Assembly (NCBI GenBank): GCA_017469465.1
Contig: JAFUGH010000047.1
Span: 1 to 62,798 of the forward strand
Direction of reading: 5' to 3'
Source: Clostridia bacterium
GTDB taxonomy: Bacteria > Bacillota > Clostridia > TANB77 > UBA1234
Length of the DNA: 62,798 nucleotides
Notes under the pieces: generated by a model
What the model was told of the DNA's origin: nothing
The model's input: only the letters and a program-made list of their open reading frames with translations
Databases searched by the model: none
In this document: positions 27,152 through 35,332 of the stretch, piece by piece
How positions within the stretch are numbered: the first letter of the stretch is position 1
Layout: each line of letters starts with the position of its first letter
Position numbers and translations under genes: made by a program

Positions 27152-27187
27152 AAATCACTTCATATATTTTTATATGAGGTGATTTTT
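27152..27187 (+). promoter_or_regulatory. Hairpin covering the yqfC ribosome binding site
   Basis: A 15-bp stem forms between 27152-27166 (AAATCACTTCATATA) and 27171-27185 (TATATGAGGTGATTT) with a 4-nt loop. The 3' arm contains the yqfC Shine-Dalgarno GAGGTGA and runs into five T residues just before the GTG start. It can act as the terminator of the pdaA-like gene, as a translation block on yqfC from long transcripts, or both. Confidence 0.65.
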
Positions 27188-27469
27188 GTGATAAAAAGAA
27201 ATGAAAAACGAGGTAAAGTAGTACGTGAAAAAATGGGACAGATTTTAGACATGCCACTTGATATGATAAAAGATTATTCTAGAATGACAGTAATTGGAAA
27301 CGAGAGTGTTTTAATTGAAAATTATAAAGGTATTATTGAATATGAAGATGATGTTATTAGGCTTAGTAACAATATTAGTATTTTAGGAATGAAACTGCTT
27401 ATTGAGGAAATAACAGATGATGAGATTTTAATAACAGGTAATATAAAGGAAATTAAGTTTGAAACTTAA
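27188..27469 (+). CDS. yqfC: Sporulation protein YqfC
   Basis: The 93-residue product starts at GTG 27188 with GAGGTGA upstream; GTG 27179 lies inside that site. The pattern IKRNEKRGKVVREKMGQILD, MPLDMIKDYSRMTVIGNESV and IENYKGIIEYEDDVIRL matches YqfC, a sigma-E-dependent spore protein. yqfD follows, separated by the second giant palindrome. The TAA stop codon is the first part of that palindrome. Confidence 0.9.
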   Translation: MIKRNEKRGKVVREKMGQILDMPLDMIKDYSRMTVIGNESVLIENYKGIIEYEDDVIRLSNNISILGMKLLIEEITDDEILITGNIKEIKFET

Positions 27470-27702
27470 ATTACAATTTGTCGGTTAGGCCATTGGGGAC
27501 GGAGACGGAGAATTTTCGACCAATAGGGACGGAGGATTTTGGCTTTTTCGACCAATAGGGACGGAGGATTTTGGCTGAATGCACATTTAATAGACGTACC
27601 CATTGTTCACCCATTGTGCATTCAGCCAAAATCCTCCGTCCCTATTGGTCGAAAATTCTCCGTCTCCGTCCCCAATGGTCTAACCGACAAATTGTAATTT
27701 AA
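27466..27702. repeat. Giant palindrome (copy 2) between yqfC and yqfD
   Basis: It is the same element type as 19135-19393, with ends TTAAATTACAAT and ATTGTAATTTAA. The left arm carries three GGGACGGAG units and the right arm two. Both arms share a change absent from copy 1: GGGGACGGAGACGGAGAATT on the left and its exact complement on the right. The stop codon of yqfC (27467-27469) is formed by the left end. Confidence 0.92.
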
Positions 27703-27725
27703 AATATTACTGGAGGTTAATAAGT

Positions 27726-28913
27726 ATGTTCCTTGAAAAAACTTCAAAAAATATAAAAGGGTATCTTGAAGTAACTGTATTTGGATTCTTTATAGAAAGA
27801 TTTTTAAATTTGGCTATGAATTCAGATGCTAACATTTGGGGCGTGAACAAAATTGATGACGCGACAGCAACATTATGCATAGATATGTCTAGCTATAAAA
27901 AAATTGTTCAAATAGCTTCTAAAACAGGTTGTAAATTAAATATTACCAAAAAAAATGGAATGCCTTTCTTTCTATTAAAACATAAAAGGCGTCCAACATT
28001 TCCAATTTTCTTTTTATTAATTGTATTTGGAATCTATTTTTATAACTTACATATTTGGCATATAGATATTGTTGGCGATTTTACTTTCCCAATAGAAGAG
28101 ATAAAGCAAGAACTAGACATAGAAAATATAAAAATTGGAACGAAAAAGGATTCTCTAAATCTAAGCTATATCAAGAATAATATCTATATGCGAAGGCATG
28201 ATATAGCATGGATTGGAATTAGTTTTAAAGGTACTAATTGTACTGTTGAAATAGTAGAAGCTGATTTAAAAAAGGAAAAAGATGAACTTGACATAGTTCC
28301 ATGTAACATAGTTGCTAATAAAGAAGGTATGGTATACAGTATCAATACATTAGAAGGCATACCACTTGTTGAATCGGGAGATATTGTTAAATCTGGAGAT
28401 GTGCTTATAAGTGGAATTGTTTCAAGTGAATGGTCGCCTAATAGGCACGTAAATGCAAAGGGAGAAATATACCTTAAAACATGGTATACCAATAAAGAAG
28501 TTGTTCAATTGGAACGAGATATTATTTCACATACGGGAAACACTGAGAATGAATATACATTAGAAATGCAAAATTATAAAATAAATTTAGGAAATACTAG
28601 TACAAAATTTGAAAAGTATGATACAATGGTTTCAGAAAATAATCTAAATTTGCTTGGAATTTGGGAACTACCTATTAAGGTACAGCAAACAACATATCGA
28701 GAAGTGGATGTAGAAACTGTAAAATATACTGAAAAGCAAGCAATCGATTTAGCAATAAAAAATATAGAAAATTCAATTATAAAGAAGATTGAAGATTCAG
28801 GAAAAATCGTGAATAAAGACATAAAAACGAGCAAGACTGATAATAATATTACAGTTGTTGTTACGATAGAATGCATAGAAAAAGTGGGAGTTAAGGAAAA
28901 ATTGGAGGGATGA
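27726..28913 (+). CDS. yqfD: Sporulation protein YqfD
   Basis: The 395-residue protein has a cytoplasmic N-terminus (LEVTVFGFFIERFLNLAMNS), one membrane segment (about 93-112) and a long extracytoplasmic domain (WHIDIVGDFTFPIEEIKQEL, then MRRHDIAWIGISFKGTNCTV). This matches YqfD, required for efficient sporulation. GGAGG precedes the ATG, and the stop codon overlaps an ATG of the next gene. Confidence 0.92.
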   Translation: MFLEKTSKNIKGYLEVTVFGFFIERFLNLAMNSDANIWGVNKIDDATATLCIDMSSYKKIVQIASKTGCKLNITKKNGMPFFLLKHKRRPTFPIFFLLIVFGIYFYNLHIWHIDIVGDFTFPIEEIKQELDIENIKIGTKKDSLNLSYIKNNIYMRRHDIAWIGISFKGTNCTVEIVEADLKKEKDELDIVPCNIVANKEGMVYSINTLEGIPLVESGDIVKSGDVLISGIVSSEWSPNRHVNAKGEIYLKTWYTNKEVVQLERDIISHTGNTENEYTLEMQNYKINLGNTSTKFEKYDTMVSENNLNLLGIWELPIKVQQTTYREVDVETVKYTEKQAIDLAIKNIENSIIKKIEDSGKIVNKDIKTSKTDNNITVVVTIECIEKVGVKEKLEG

Positions 28914-28918
28914 AACTA

Positions 28919-30133
28919 ATGGCGGAAGTTCAGTTAAAACTTGTAAAAAGAACTGAAGATGGCGTATTTGGAAAAGCCATTAATAATCTAAATAGGATGT
29001 TATATTCTCCAAGTGGAAGTTTTTTCAATATCACAATTAATGCAAAAAGAAATAATGTTGTTAAAAATTTTCTACAAAATGAAAATCTTGAGAAAATAAC
29101 AAATGATAAGAAGAGAAGTCAGATGATGACCAAGTACGAAAGAACTTACGAATCTTATTTGACTATGTTAGAGAATTATATTAAAGAAACAATTTACAAT
29201 AAATCGAAGAAAAAAGTTAGTTCTATTAAAGAAAACAAAATTCTTTCTAACTATTATGAATTAATCAATTTGAAGAGTATTGATTTGGTTGAGTATAAGT
29301 ACAAAAGACAAACACTTTTACTCTCAATGGATTGGGATATTATTTTGACAACGAAAGGTAATAGCTTTGTTGAGAGGTATAAGAAGTTTTATATTTCTGT
29401 TGTAGAACAATTATATAAATCTTTAATGCGACATTATGCAATTAATCTGACAGATGCTACAAAAGATAAAGCACAAACATATCAGCATATTTATGATTTG
29501 ATTGAAGATTATATAAAAGATATATTGCCATATGTTGAAGAAACAGAAACTAGAAATAGGATTTTAGAAGTATATAAAAATCAAATTATGACATTAGATA
29601 CATACAACAAAAAAACGTATAACGAAATCAAAAAGAGTGTGTTGCTACTTGAACTTAGTAAGTTTATGTTTGCTTATAGCCTACCAATGGTTGCACTTGA
29701 TCAATGCTATCAAGAATTAATTACTAATTGTAGAATAGCGATTTTAAATTCTTATTTAGATGCGGACAAGTTTGAAATTTACCAACTTCTAATTGATTTA
29801 TTAGAAAGCTACAATATTAATGTCCTTTCTAAGAAGATTTATTGGGAGACAGATAGTGAAAAAGAAGAATACATAAGATTTTGGAATAAATACAATGAAT
29901 TCAAAAAGTTGGAACGTATTGATTATTCAGAGTATATGAGACTTAGAGAAATCCATTTTATTATGGACGATTTACAAAAAATTAAAAATGACAAAAAATA
30001 CGATGAAGTAAGAAGTTACTATAGAGAAAGAATGAAACAACAAAAAGGTTTTAGAAGATTTAAAAATTGTGCTGGAAGTAGGCATGGAACATGGAGAACA
30101 AGACGTAGAATTATGGCGGATGAAGGAGTATAA
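28919..30133 (+). CDS. Hypothetical helical protein, 404 aa
   Basis: I do not recognise this family. The product is soluble, Lys/Glu/Tyr-rich and almost wholly helical, with no signal peptide, membrane segment or nucleotide-binding motif. It begins MAEVQLKLVKRTEDGVFGKA. ATG 28919 is correctly spaced from GGAGGG (28904-28909); the ATG at 28910 is too close. It occupies the yqfD-ybeY interval, where phoH and yqfF often lie in Firmicutes. The last 30 residues become very basic (FRRFKNC...TWRTRRRIM), while another frame there is also open and runs into ybeY, so a frameshift near 30045 is possible. Confidence 0.75.
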   Translation: MAEVQLKLVKRTEDGVFGKAINNLNRMLYSPSGSFFNITINAKRNNVVKNFLQNENLEKITNDKKRSQMMTKYERTYESYLTMLENYIKETIYNKSKKKVSSIKENKILSNYYELINLKSIDLVEYKYKRQTLLLSMDWDIILTTKGNSFVERYKKFYISVVEQLYKSLMRHYAINLTDATKDKAQTYQHIYDLIEDYIKDILPYVEETETRNRILEVYKNQIMTLDTYNKKTYNEIKKSVLLLELSKFMFAYSLPMVALDQCYQELITNCRIAILNSYLDADKFEIYQLLIDLLESYNINVLSKKIYWETDSEKEEYIRFWNKYNEFKKLERIDYSEYMRLREIHFIMDDLQKIKNDKKYDEVRSYYRERMKQQKGFRRFKNCAGSRHGTWRTRRRIMADEGV

Positions 30134-30134
30134 G

Positions 30135-30602
30135 ATGATAGAAGTAAATTATAATGCAATAGAAGAACTTCCAAATGAGGAAGCGTTAATAAAAAAAGTG
30201 GTAAAAAAAGTATTAGAAGAAGAAAAGGTGGTACAAGATGTTGATGTTTATATTACGTTAACGAATAACGAGGAAATTCATAAGATTAATAAAGAATATA
30301 GGGAAGTTGATAGACCAACAGATGTACTTTCTTTTCCAATGTATGAACGTGAAGAAATTTATAAATTAAAAGCAGATGAAAATGATGAAGTTGAAAAAAT
30401 CTTAGGAGATATAATAGTTTCTATTGAAAAAGTAAAAGAACAGGCTGAAGAATATGGACATTCATTTGAAAGAGAATTAGCATACTTAGTAACTCATGGC
30501 TGTTTGCATCTACTTGGGTATGACCACATGATTGAAGAGGAACAAAAAGAAATGAGGACAAGAGAAGAATTAATACTTGAAATGCTGAATATTTCAAGAT
30601 AG
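30135..30602 (+). CDS. ybeY: Endoribonuclease YbeY
   Basis: YbeY is a zinc-dependent endoribonuclease acting in 16S rRNA maturation and ribosome quality control. The 155-residue protein has RPTDVLSFPM (56-65) and the metal site HGCLHLLGYDH with its three His residues. The ATG at 30135 has AAGGAG 5-6 bases upstream; the open frame upstream of it has no better start. Confidence 0.95.
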   Translation: MIEVNYNAIEELPNEEALIKKVVKKVLEEEKVVQDVDVYITLTNNEEIHKINKEYREVDRPTDVLSFPMYEREEIYKLKADENDEVEKILGDIIVSIEKVKEQAEEYGHSFERELAYLVTHGCLHLLGYDHMIEEEQKEMRTREELILEMLNISR

Positions 30603-30613
30603 GGGGATATTAT

Positions 30614-31675
30614 ATGAATAAGAAAAACATAATTATTTTAGCATTAGTATGTGTAATATGCTTAGTACTGATAGTGGTATCAGTTGCAGTATTGACACAA
30701 AATAATATAAAAACATCTGGTGATGTTTTAGGTGTATCCGAGTTTATTAGTGGAGAAATTTCTGGAGAAATTTCTGGAGAAAGTGAAGAAGAAATCTATA
30801 CAGGACCTGAAATTTTTAGTGGAGATAGTAGACCAGTTGCAATCATGATAGATAATGAAAGAGGTGCATGGCCACAAGCTGGATTAAATGATGCATATAT
30901 GATTTATGAAATCACTGTAGAAGGTGGCGAAACAAGATTTATAGCATTTTTCAAGGGAAAGAACACAGAAAAAGTTGGACCAGTAAGAAGTTCAAGACAT
31001 TACTTCTTAGACTATGTTTTAGAACATGATGCCTTATATGTACATTTTGGATGGAGCCCACTTGCACAATCTAATATTAAAACATTAGGAATCAATAATA
31101 TTAACGGCATATATGATACGTTTTATTGGCGTGAACCTCCAAAAAGTTCATACCATAATGCTTTTACCAGTATGGAACGAATTATGAATACAATGAATAT
31201 CAAAAAATATAGAACAACATCAGACAAGGAATGTATTATTAAATTTAATCAAAAAGACGAAGATATAGGAAGTGAAATGGTTGCTAATAAAATATATTTG
31301 AGATATTCATATGTTCAAAATACTTCATATGTGTATGATAAAGAAAGAAAAGTATATTTGAGAAGTATGAGAGATGTTGAACATAGAGATAGGTGGACAA
31401 ACGAGCAATTTTATGCTAAAAATATTATCATTATTAAGGTAAGAAATACTTTGCTTGATGATCCAGAGGATAAAGGACGTCAAGAATTGTATAACACTGG
31501 TTCAGGAACAGGATATTATGTGACTAACGGTGAGTATGAGCCAATTACATGGAAGAAAGAATCGAGAAGTAGTAGAACGATTTATTATGATTTAAATGGA
31601 AATGAGATTACATTTAATGATGGTATTACTTGGGTACAAATAGTTCCAATAGATGCTACCATTACGATTGAGTAA
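30614..31675 (+). CDS. YerB-like DUF3048 exported protein
   Basis: The 353-residue protein has an N-terminal membrane anchor (about 5-28) and a linker with the tandem repeat SGEISGEISGE. A DUF3048-type domain follows: RPVAIMIDNERGAWPQAGLN, YEITVEGGETRFIAFFKG, VGPVRSSRHYFLDYVLEHDA. It has no lipobox Cys. The biochemical role of the family is unsettled. It lies between ybeY and cdd, where dgkA is common in other Firmicutes. Confidence 0.85.
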   Translation: MNKKNIIILALVCVICLVLIVVSVAVLTQNNIKTSGDVLGVSEFISGEISGEISGESEEEIYTGPEIFSGDSRPVAIMIDNERGAWPQAGLNDAYMIYEITVEGGETRFIAFFKGKNTEKVGPVRSSRHYFLDYVLEHDALYVHFGWSPLAQSNIKTLGINNINGIYDTFYWREPPKSSYHNAFTSMERIMNTMNIKKYRTTSDKECIIKFNQKDEDIGSEMVANKIYLRYSYVQNTSYVYDKERKVYLRSMRDVEHRDRWTNEQFYAKNIIIIKVRNTLLDDPEDKGRQELYNTGSGTGYYVTNGEYEPITWKKESRSSRTIYYDLNGNEITFNDGITWVQIVPIDATITIE

Positions 31676-31784
31676 ATGTATTTTTATTTTGGTATGTACA
31701 TACTTAGGATACTACACGAGTATCTATGAAAAGGTTTTAAGTGCATGGTAATTTTTTGTTATGATAAATCTAGAGAGGAGAAAG

Positions 31785-32183
31785 ATGGATAATATAGACT
31801 TAATTAATAAGGCAATTGAGGCAAGCAAAAACGCATATACTCCGTATTCGCATTTTAATGTTGGTGCTGCTATTTTAACTAAAAGTGGGAAAGTATTTAC
31901 AGGATGTAATGTGGAATGTTCAAGCTATGGAATATCGTTATGCGCAGAAAGAACCGCTTTGGTAAAGGCTGTATCTGAAGGGTGTAAAGACTTTGAAAAA
32001 ATTGCAGTTGTTGGAGGAACAAATGATGAATTTGTTTATACAACACCATGTGGTGCATGTAGGCAATTCTTAGCAGATTTTAATCAAAATATGGATGTAA
32101 TTATGGGCTTTTTAGATAAGGGAGAGTTACAACATAAAGATATGATGCTTAAAGAATTACTTCCAGAAACATTTGAGTTATAA
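31785..32183 (+). CDS. cdd: Cytidine deaminase
   Basis: Cytidine deaminase converts cytidine and deoxycytidine to uridines in pyrimidine salvage. The 132-residue protein has the zinc site CAERTAL (His replaced by Cys, as in the small tetrameric type) and PCGACRQFL, plus YSHFNVGAAI near the N-terminus. ATG 31785 follows GAGGAG. It precedes era, a common order. Confidence 0.96.
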   Translation: MDNIDLINKAIEASKNAYTPYSHFNVGAAILTKSGKVFTGCNVECSSYGISLCAERTALVKAVSEGCKDFEKIAVVGGTNDEFVYTTPCGACRQFLADFNQNMDVIMGFLDKGELQHKDMMLKELLPETFEL

Positions 32184-32229
32184 AATTTAAATTTACAAGA
32201 GTAATAAAATATAGATAGGAGAATGAAAG

Positions 32230-33114
32230 ATGAAATCAGGATTTGTAGCAATTATAGGAAAACCAAATGTAGGTAAGTCTACATTACTTAATAGATTAGC
32301 CGGTCAAAAAATCGCCATTGTTTCAAATAAACCACAAACGACAAGGACTGCAATTAAAGGAATAATAAACATGGAAAATGCACAAATTATTTTTACAGAC
32401 ACTCCAGGAATTCATAAACCCAAAAATAAACTCGGCGAAAAAATGAGCGAAACAATTGATGAAGCAACAGACGGTGTAGATTTAATGCTTTACTTAATTG
32501 AAGCTACAGATAAAGGAATTGGTACAGCAAATGAATTTATCATAAAGAAAATAAAAGATGCTAATGCAAAAGCGATTCTTGCTATTAATAAAGTTGATTT
32601 AGTGAAAAAAGAAAATTTGTTGAGTTTAATTAAAGCATATAGTGAAGCATATGACTTTGAAGCGATTATTCCAATTTCAGCAAGAGAAGATGATGGAATT
32701 GACATATTACTAAATAAAATTGTAGAAGTATTGCCTGAAGGTCCTATATATTATCCAGAGGATGAATGGACAGATCAGACGGAAAGACAAATTATAGAAG
32801 AAACGATTAGAGAAAAAGCTCTTAAATCATTAGAAGATGAAATACCTCATGGAATTGCAGTTGAAGTAGAATCAATGAAAAAGAGAGAAGATAAAGAACT
32901 TTATGATATTGAAGCAACCATCTATTGTGAAAAGAAATCCCATAAAGGAATTATCATTGGAAAGGATGGAGCAGTGCTTAAAGTTATTGGAGAAAGAGCA
33001 AGAGAAGATATTGAAAAAATGCTTGATTGTCAGGTGAATTTGCAACTTTGGGTAAAAGTAAAAGAAGGTTGGAGAGATGATGAAAAAAAATTAAATCAGA
33101 TTTTCAAATCATAG
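32230..33114 (+). CDS. era: GTPase Era
   Basis: Era is an essential GTPase that binds 16S rRNA and assists small-subunit assembly. The 294-residue protein has GKPNVGKS (10-17), DTPGIHKPKNKLGEKM (G3), NKVD (G4) and ISARE (G5). The C-terminal KH domain has GIIIGKDGAVLKVIGERARE. It follows cdd. Confidence 0.97.
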   Translation: MKSGFVAIIGKPNVGKSTLLNRLAGQKIAIVSNKPQTTRTAIKGIINMENAQIIFTDTPGIHKPKNKLGEKMSETIDEATDGVDLMLYLIEATDKGIGTANEFIIKKIKDANAKAILAINKVDLVKKENLLSLIKAYSEAYDFEAIIPISAREDDGIDILLNKIVEVLPEGPIYYPEDEWTDQTERQIIEETIREKALKSLEDEIPHGIAVEVESMKKREDKELYDIEATIYCEKKSHKGIIIGKDGAVLKVIGERAREDIEKMLDCQVNLQLWVKVKEGWRDDEKKLNQIFKS

Positions 33115-33156
33115 AGTAGTCCAATATACTCTATGTATTGCAAAAGAGGAGGAGCT

Positions 33157-33336
33157 ATGAATAAGAAATTTGCATGGGAACTTTTTAAAAATACGGGAAA
33201 CATAGACGCTTATTTACTAATGAAAGATGTTGAATATGGAGAGCAAATGATTGAGAACACGAAGGTAGTTCCGAATGTATTAGGAGATAATAATGGGAAT
33301 AGTAAAGACCAAGGGAATAGTCACAAAAATAGTTAA
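33157..33336 (+). CDS. YqzL-like small protein
   Basis: The 59-residue product begins MNKKFAWELFKNTGNIDAYL, the pattern of YqzL, a small protein often encoded between era and recO. ATG 33157 has GAGGAGG upstream. The C-terminus is low-complexity and overlaps the start of recO by 44 bases. Confidence 0.8.
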   Translation: MNKKFAWELFKNTGNIDAYLLMKDVEYGEQMIENTKVVPNVLGDNNGNSKDQGNSHKNS

Positions 33337-34033
33337 TTATTCAGACAATGATAAAATACTTACAGTAATAACAGCGGATCAAGGAAAAATTCAAGTGTTT
33401 TGCAAGGGAGCACAAAAACCGAAAAGTGCTATCCTTGCTAGCACTGAATTTTTGTCTTTTAGTGAGTTTGTTTTGTATGAGGGAAAGGCCGAAATGTATA
33501 GTCTTTCATCTGCAGATATTATTGAGGTATTTTATAATTTAAGAATTGATTTAGATAAACTAACTTATGCCACAACGATGGCACAAATGATGAATGATGT
33601 TTGTCAAGAGGGAGAGCTAAGCTATAAGAAATTGCAACTATTTCTAAATACATTATATGTACTGTCTGAGATAGACAAAAATTTAGATTTTATTTTTTCA
33701 GTCTTTAGAATTAGATTGCTGGCGTTACTTGGATTTGTACCAAGACTTGCTGCATGTACAAGTTGTAATAAAAAAGCAACCGAAATTGGCGACGGAAAGT
33801 ATTTTAGCATTAAGGATAATGGCTTAAAATGTGATACGTGTGCAAGGATTGATAAAGGTGCAATTAAAATAAGTGAAGTTACATATACAAGTTTAGTGTA
33901 CATTTTATCTTCAGATGCGAAAAAAATCTTCTCTTTTGAAATACCAGATAAAGATTTAAAAGAACTAAAATTGTTAGCACAGGTATATACAAATGAAAAA
34001 TTAGAAAAAGAATATAAAGTAATGAAAATGTAG
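33293..34033 (+). CDS. recO: DNA repair protein RecO
   Basis: RecO anneals DNA strands and helps load RecA in the RecFOR pathway. The 246-residue protein has the N-terminal OB-fold (TKGIVTKIVNYSDNDKILTV), a helical middle and a C-terminal zinc site (CTSCNKK and CDTC). It overlaps the yqzL-like gene and follows era, the standard order. Confidence 0.95.
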   Translation: MGIVKTKGIVTKIVNYSDNDKILTVITADQGKIQVFCKGAQKPKSAILASTEFLSFSEFVLYEGKAEMYSLSSADIIEVFYNLRIDLDKLTYATTMAQMMNDVCQEGELSYKKLQLFLNTLYVLSEIDKNLDFIFSVFRIRLLALLGFVPRLAACTSCNKKATEIGDGKYFSIKDNGLKCDTCARIDKGAIKISEVTYTSLVYILSSDAKKIFSFEIPDKDLKELKLLAQVYTNEKLEKEYKVMKM

Positions 34034-34067
34034 CATAAGAGCTAGTTAATAAAGAGGAGTGATAGTT

Positions 34068-34619
34068 TTGAAAAAAACAATAATAGGAATAATTATATGT
34101 ATAGTGCTAGCTACATTATTAATGGGGTGTGGAGATAATAGAGATTCTTTGAAAAATATTTTAAAAATGTATGACACAATTAATGAGGACATGACATCTG
34201 GTGAAGTTACTAAAAAGTTGGGAACGCCAAGCAGTATAAAAGAAAATACTAAAGCATCATTGGTATCTTACCTATATTTAGATGGAGCACTTATAGTAGA
34301 TTTTAAGGATGAAAAGGCAGTTTCAAAACAAATTTATTATACATCGAATAACGAAAAAAATATTCTAGTTGGAAAGCAGTTAGGCACCGAGATTGAAGAT
34401 TTAACATCGATAATTACAAATATAGAAGAAGGTATGACTTTAGAAGAAGTAGTAAAAATTCTAGGAGATAAGTACATAGAGACATTAAGTGATTGGCATT
34501 ATGAATATAATGCTTATACATGGTATGACAAGAAAGAAAATCATGTTGAGATTGAATTTGATAAGAGAGGAAAAGTGGATTATATTTATGATATTGTTAC
34601 TTTTTCTGACGCAAAATAA
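34068..34619 (+). CDS. Lipoprotein with two BamE/SmpA-like repeats
   Basis: The 183-residue protein starts at TTG 34068, 8 bases after GAGGAG. It has a lipoprotein signal ending in LLMGC, with the modified Cys near position 20. Two related modules follow: DMTSGEVTKKLGTPSSI and GMTLEEVVKILGDKYIE, each continuing into beta strands, as in BamE/SmpA-type folds. It is probably a membrane-attached lipoprotein. No specific role can be assigned. Confidence 0.75.
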   Translation: MKKTIIGIIICIVLATLLMGCGDNRDSLKNILKMYDTINEDMTSGEVTKKLGTPSSIKENTKASLVSYLYLDGALIVDFKDEKAVSKQIYYTSNNEKNILVGKQLGTEIEDLTSIITNIEEGMTLEEVVKILGDKYIETLSDWHYEYNAYTWYDKKENHVEIEFDKRGKVDYIYDIVTFSDAK

Positions 34620-34722
34620 GAAAAAATTTCAGTAATCATTTTTGATTGGAAGGTTTGCTAATCGTAAGCGATATGCAAAAAATCTATTATTTTCTTATGA
34701 AATAAAAAACTTACAAAATAGG

Positions 34723-34751
34723 TTTACAAATTTTGTAAGAAGATGTATAAT
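34723..34751 (+). promoter_or_regulatory. Sigma-A promoter of the valS T-box transcript
   Basis: TTTACA (34723-34728), 17 bp, TATAAT (34746-34751). Transcription should begin at about 34758. Confidence 0.85.
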
Positions 34752-34756
34752 ACTGT

Positions 34757-35013
34757 CATATTGAAAGACTTTGAACAAGAGGAGTAAACAAAATATACTT
34801 GTAGAGAGAAAGGGTGGGTACGCTGAAAGCCTTTTTAAGTTAAAATTTTGTTGAAGGTAGCTTGGGAGTTGTGCTTTTGAAGTAACAGTAGAAAGCAACG
34901 TAAACATGCGTTAAATGGTAATGAGGTAATTAATCTTGAAAAAGGCTAATTATAAATGAAGGTGGTAACACGTAAGAAACGTCCTTTGCATTTTTGCAGA
35001 GGATGTTTTTTTT
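34757..35013 (+). ncRNA. T-box leader, valine type
   Basis: This is a tRNA-sensing leader. Stem I features include AGAGAG and GCTGAAAGC. The likely specifier codon is GTA (34857-34859), in the context GAAGGTAGCTTGGGAG, which reads valine. The T-box AAGGTGGTAACACG (34959-34972) holds TGGT, which pairs with the ACCA end of uncharged tRNA-Val. The terminator hairpin follows. Uncharged tRNA-Val would favour read-through into the small membrane protein gene and valS. Confidence 0.88.
34978..35013 (+). terminator. T-box terminator before valS
   Basis: ACGTCCTTTGCA pairs with TGCAGAGGATGT, followed by eight T residues. The 5' arm would pair with the T-box region in the antiterminator form. Confidence 0.85.
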
Positions 35014-35030
35014 AATGTTAGTATTGTGTG

Positions 35031-35056
35031 TAGAGGAGCACATTGTGCTCCATACA
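35031..35056. repeat. GTAG-family palindrome
   Basis: GTAGA is followed by GGAGCAC-att-GTGCTCC (35035-35051) and ATACAAC. It lies upstream of the 58-codon gene; the next copy lies directly downstream of it. Confidence 0.8.
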
Positions 35057-35082
35057 ACTATAGATTAAAGAGGTGATGGAAA

Positions 35083-35259
35083 ATGTGGCTAAAATTAATC
35101 GGTAGTGTGATTGCACTCGTCGGAGTGAGTTTAGTTTTTGATGGTAGGCATGTTGCCAAAAAATATTTTAATTATGGAGAGGAAAACATCGCTACAACTG
35201 GCGTGAAAAGTCTTGGATTTCTCGTCGCCATCGTTGGAGCAATTTTGATGATGCTTTGA
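35083..35259 (+). CDS. Small two-pass membrane protein, 58 aa
   Basis: A 58-codon gene has AGAGGTGA 7-8 bases before its ATG. The product has two hydrophobic segments (LKLIGSVIALVGVSLVF and LGFLVAIVGAILMML) joined by a basic and aromatic loop (GRHVAKKYFNYGEEN). It lies between the valine T-box terminator and valS, so it should be under T-box control. GTAG-family palindromes flank it on both sides. Its function is unknown. Confidence 0.75.
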   Translation: MWLKLIGSVIALVGVSLVFDGRHVAKKYFNYGEENIATTGVKSLGFLVAIVGAILMML

Positions 35260-35262
35260 CAA

Positions 35263-35297
35263 TTCGTAGTAGCGCACAGTGTGCACCATTACGAATG
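35263..35297. repeat. GTAG-family palindrome, degenerate
   Basis: ATTCGTAGT is followed by AGCGCAC-agt-GTGCACC (35271-35287) and ATTACGAAT. One arm position is mismatched. The outer flanks ATTCGTA and TTACGAAT also pair. Confidence 0.75.
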
Positions 35298-35332
35298 TTG
35301 GATATATTTGTAAATTTGAAAGGAGAATTGAG

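Larger units (their letters stand above)
34620..35082. other. Non-coding region holding the valS promoter and T-box
   Basis: After the lipoprotein gene come the promoter (34723-34751), the T-box leader (34757-35013) and a GTAG-family palindrome (35031-35056) directly before the small membrane protein gene. Confidence 0.8.
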
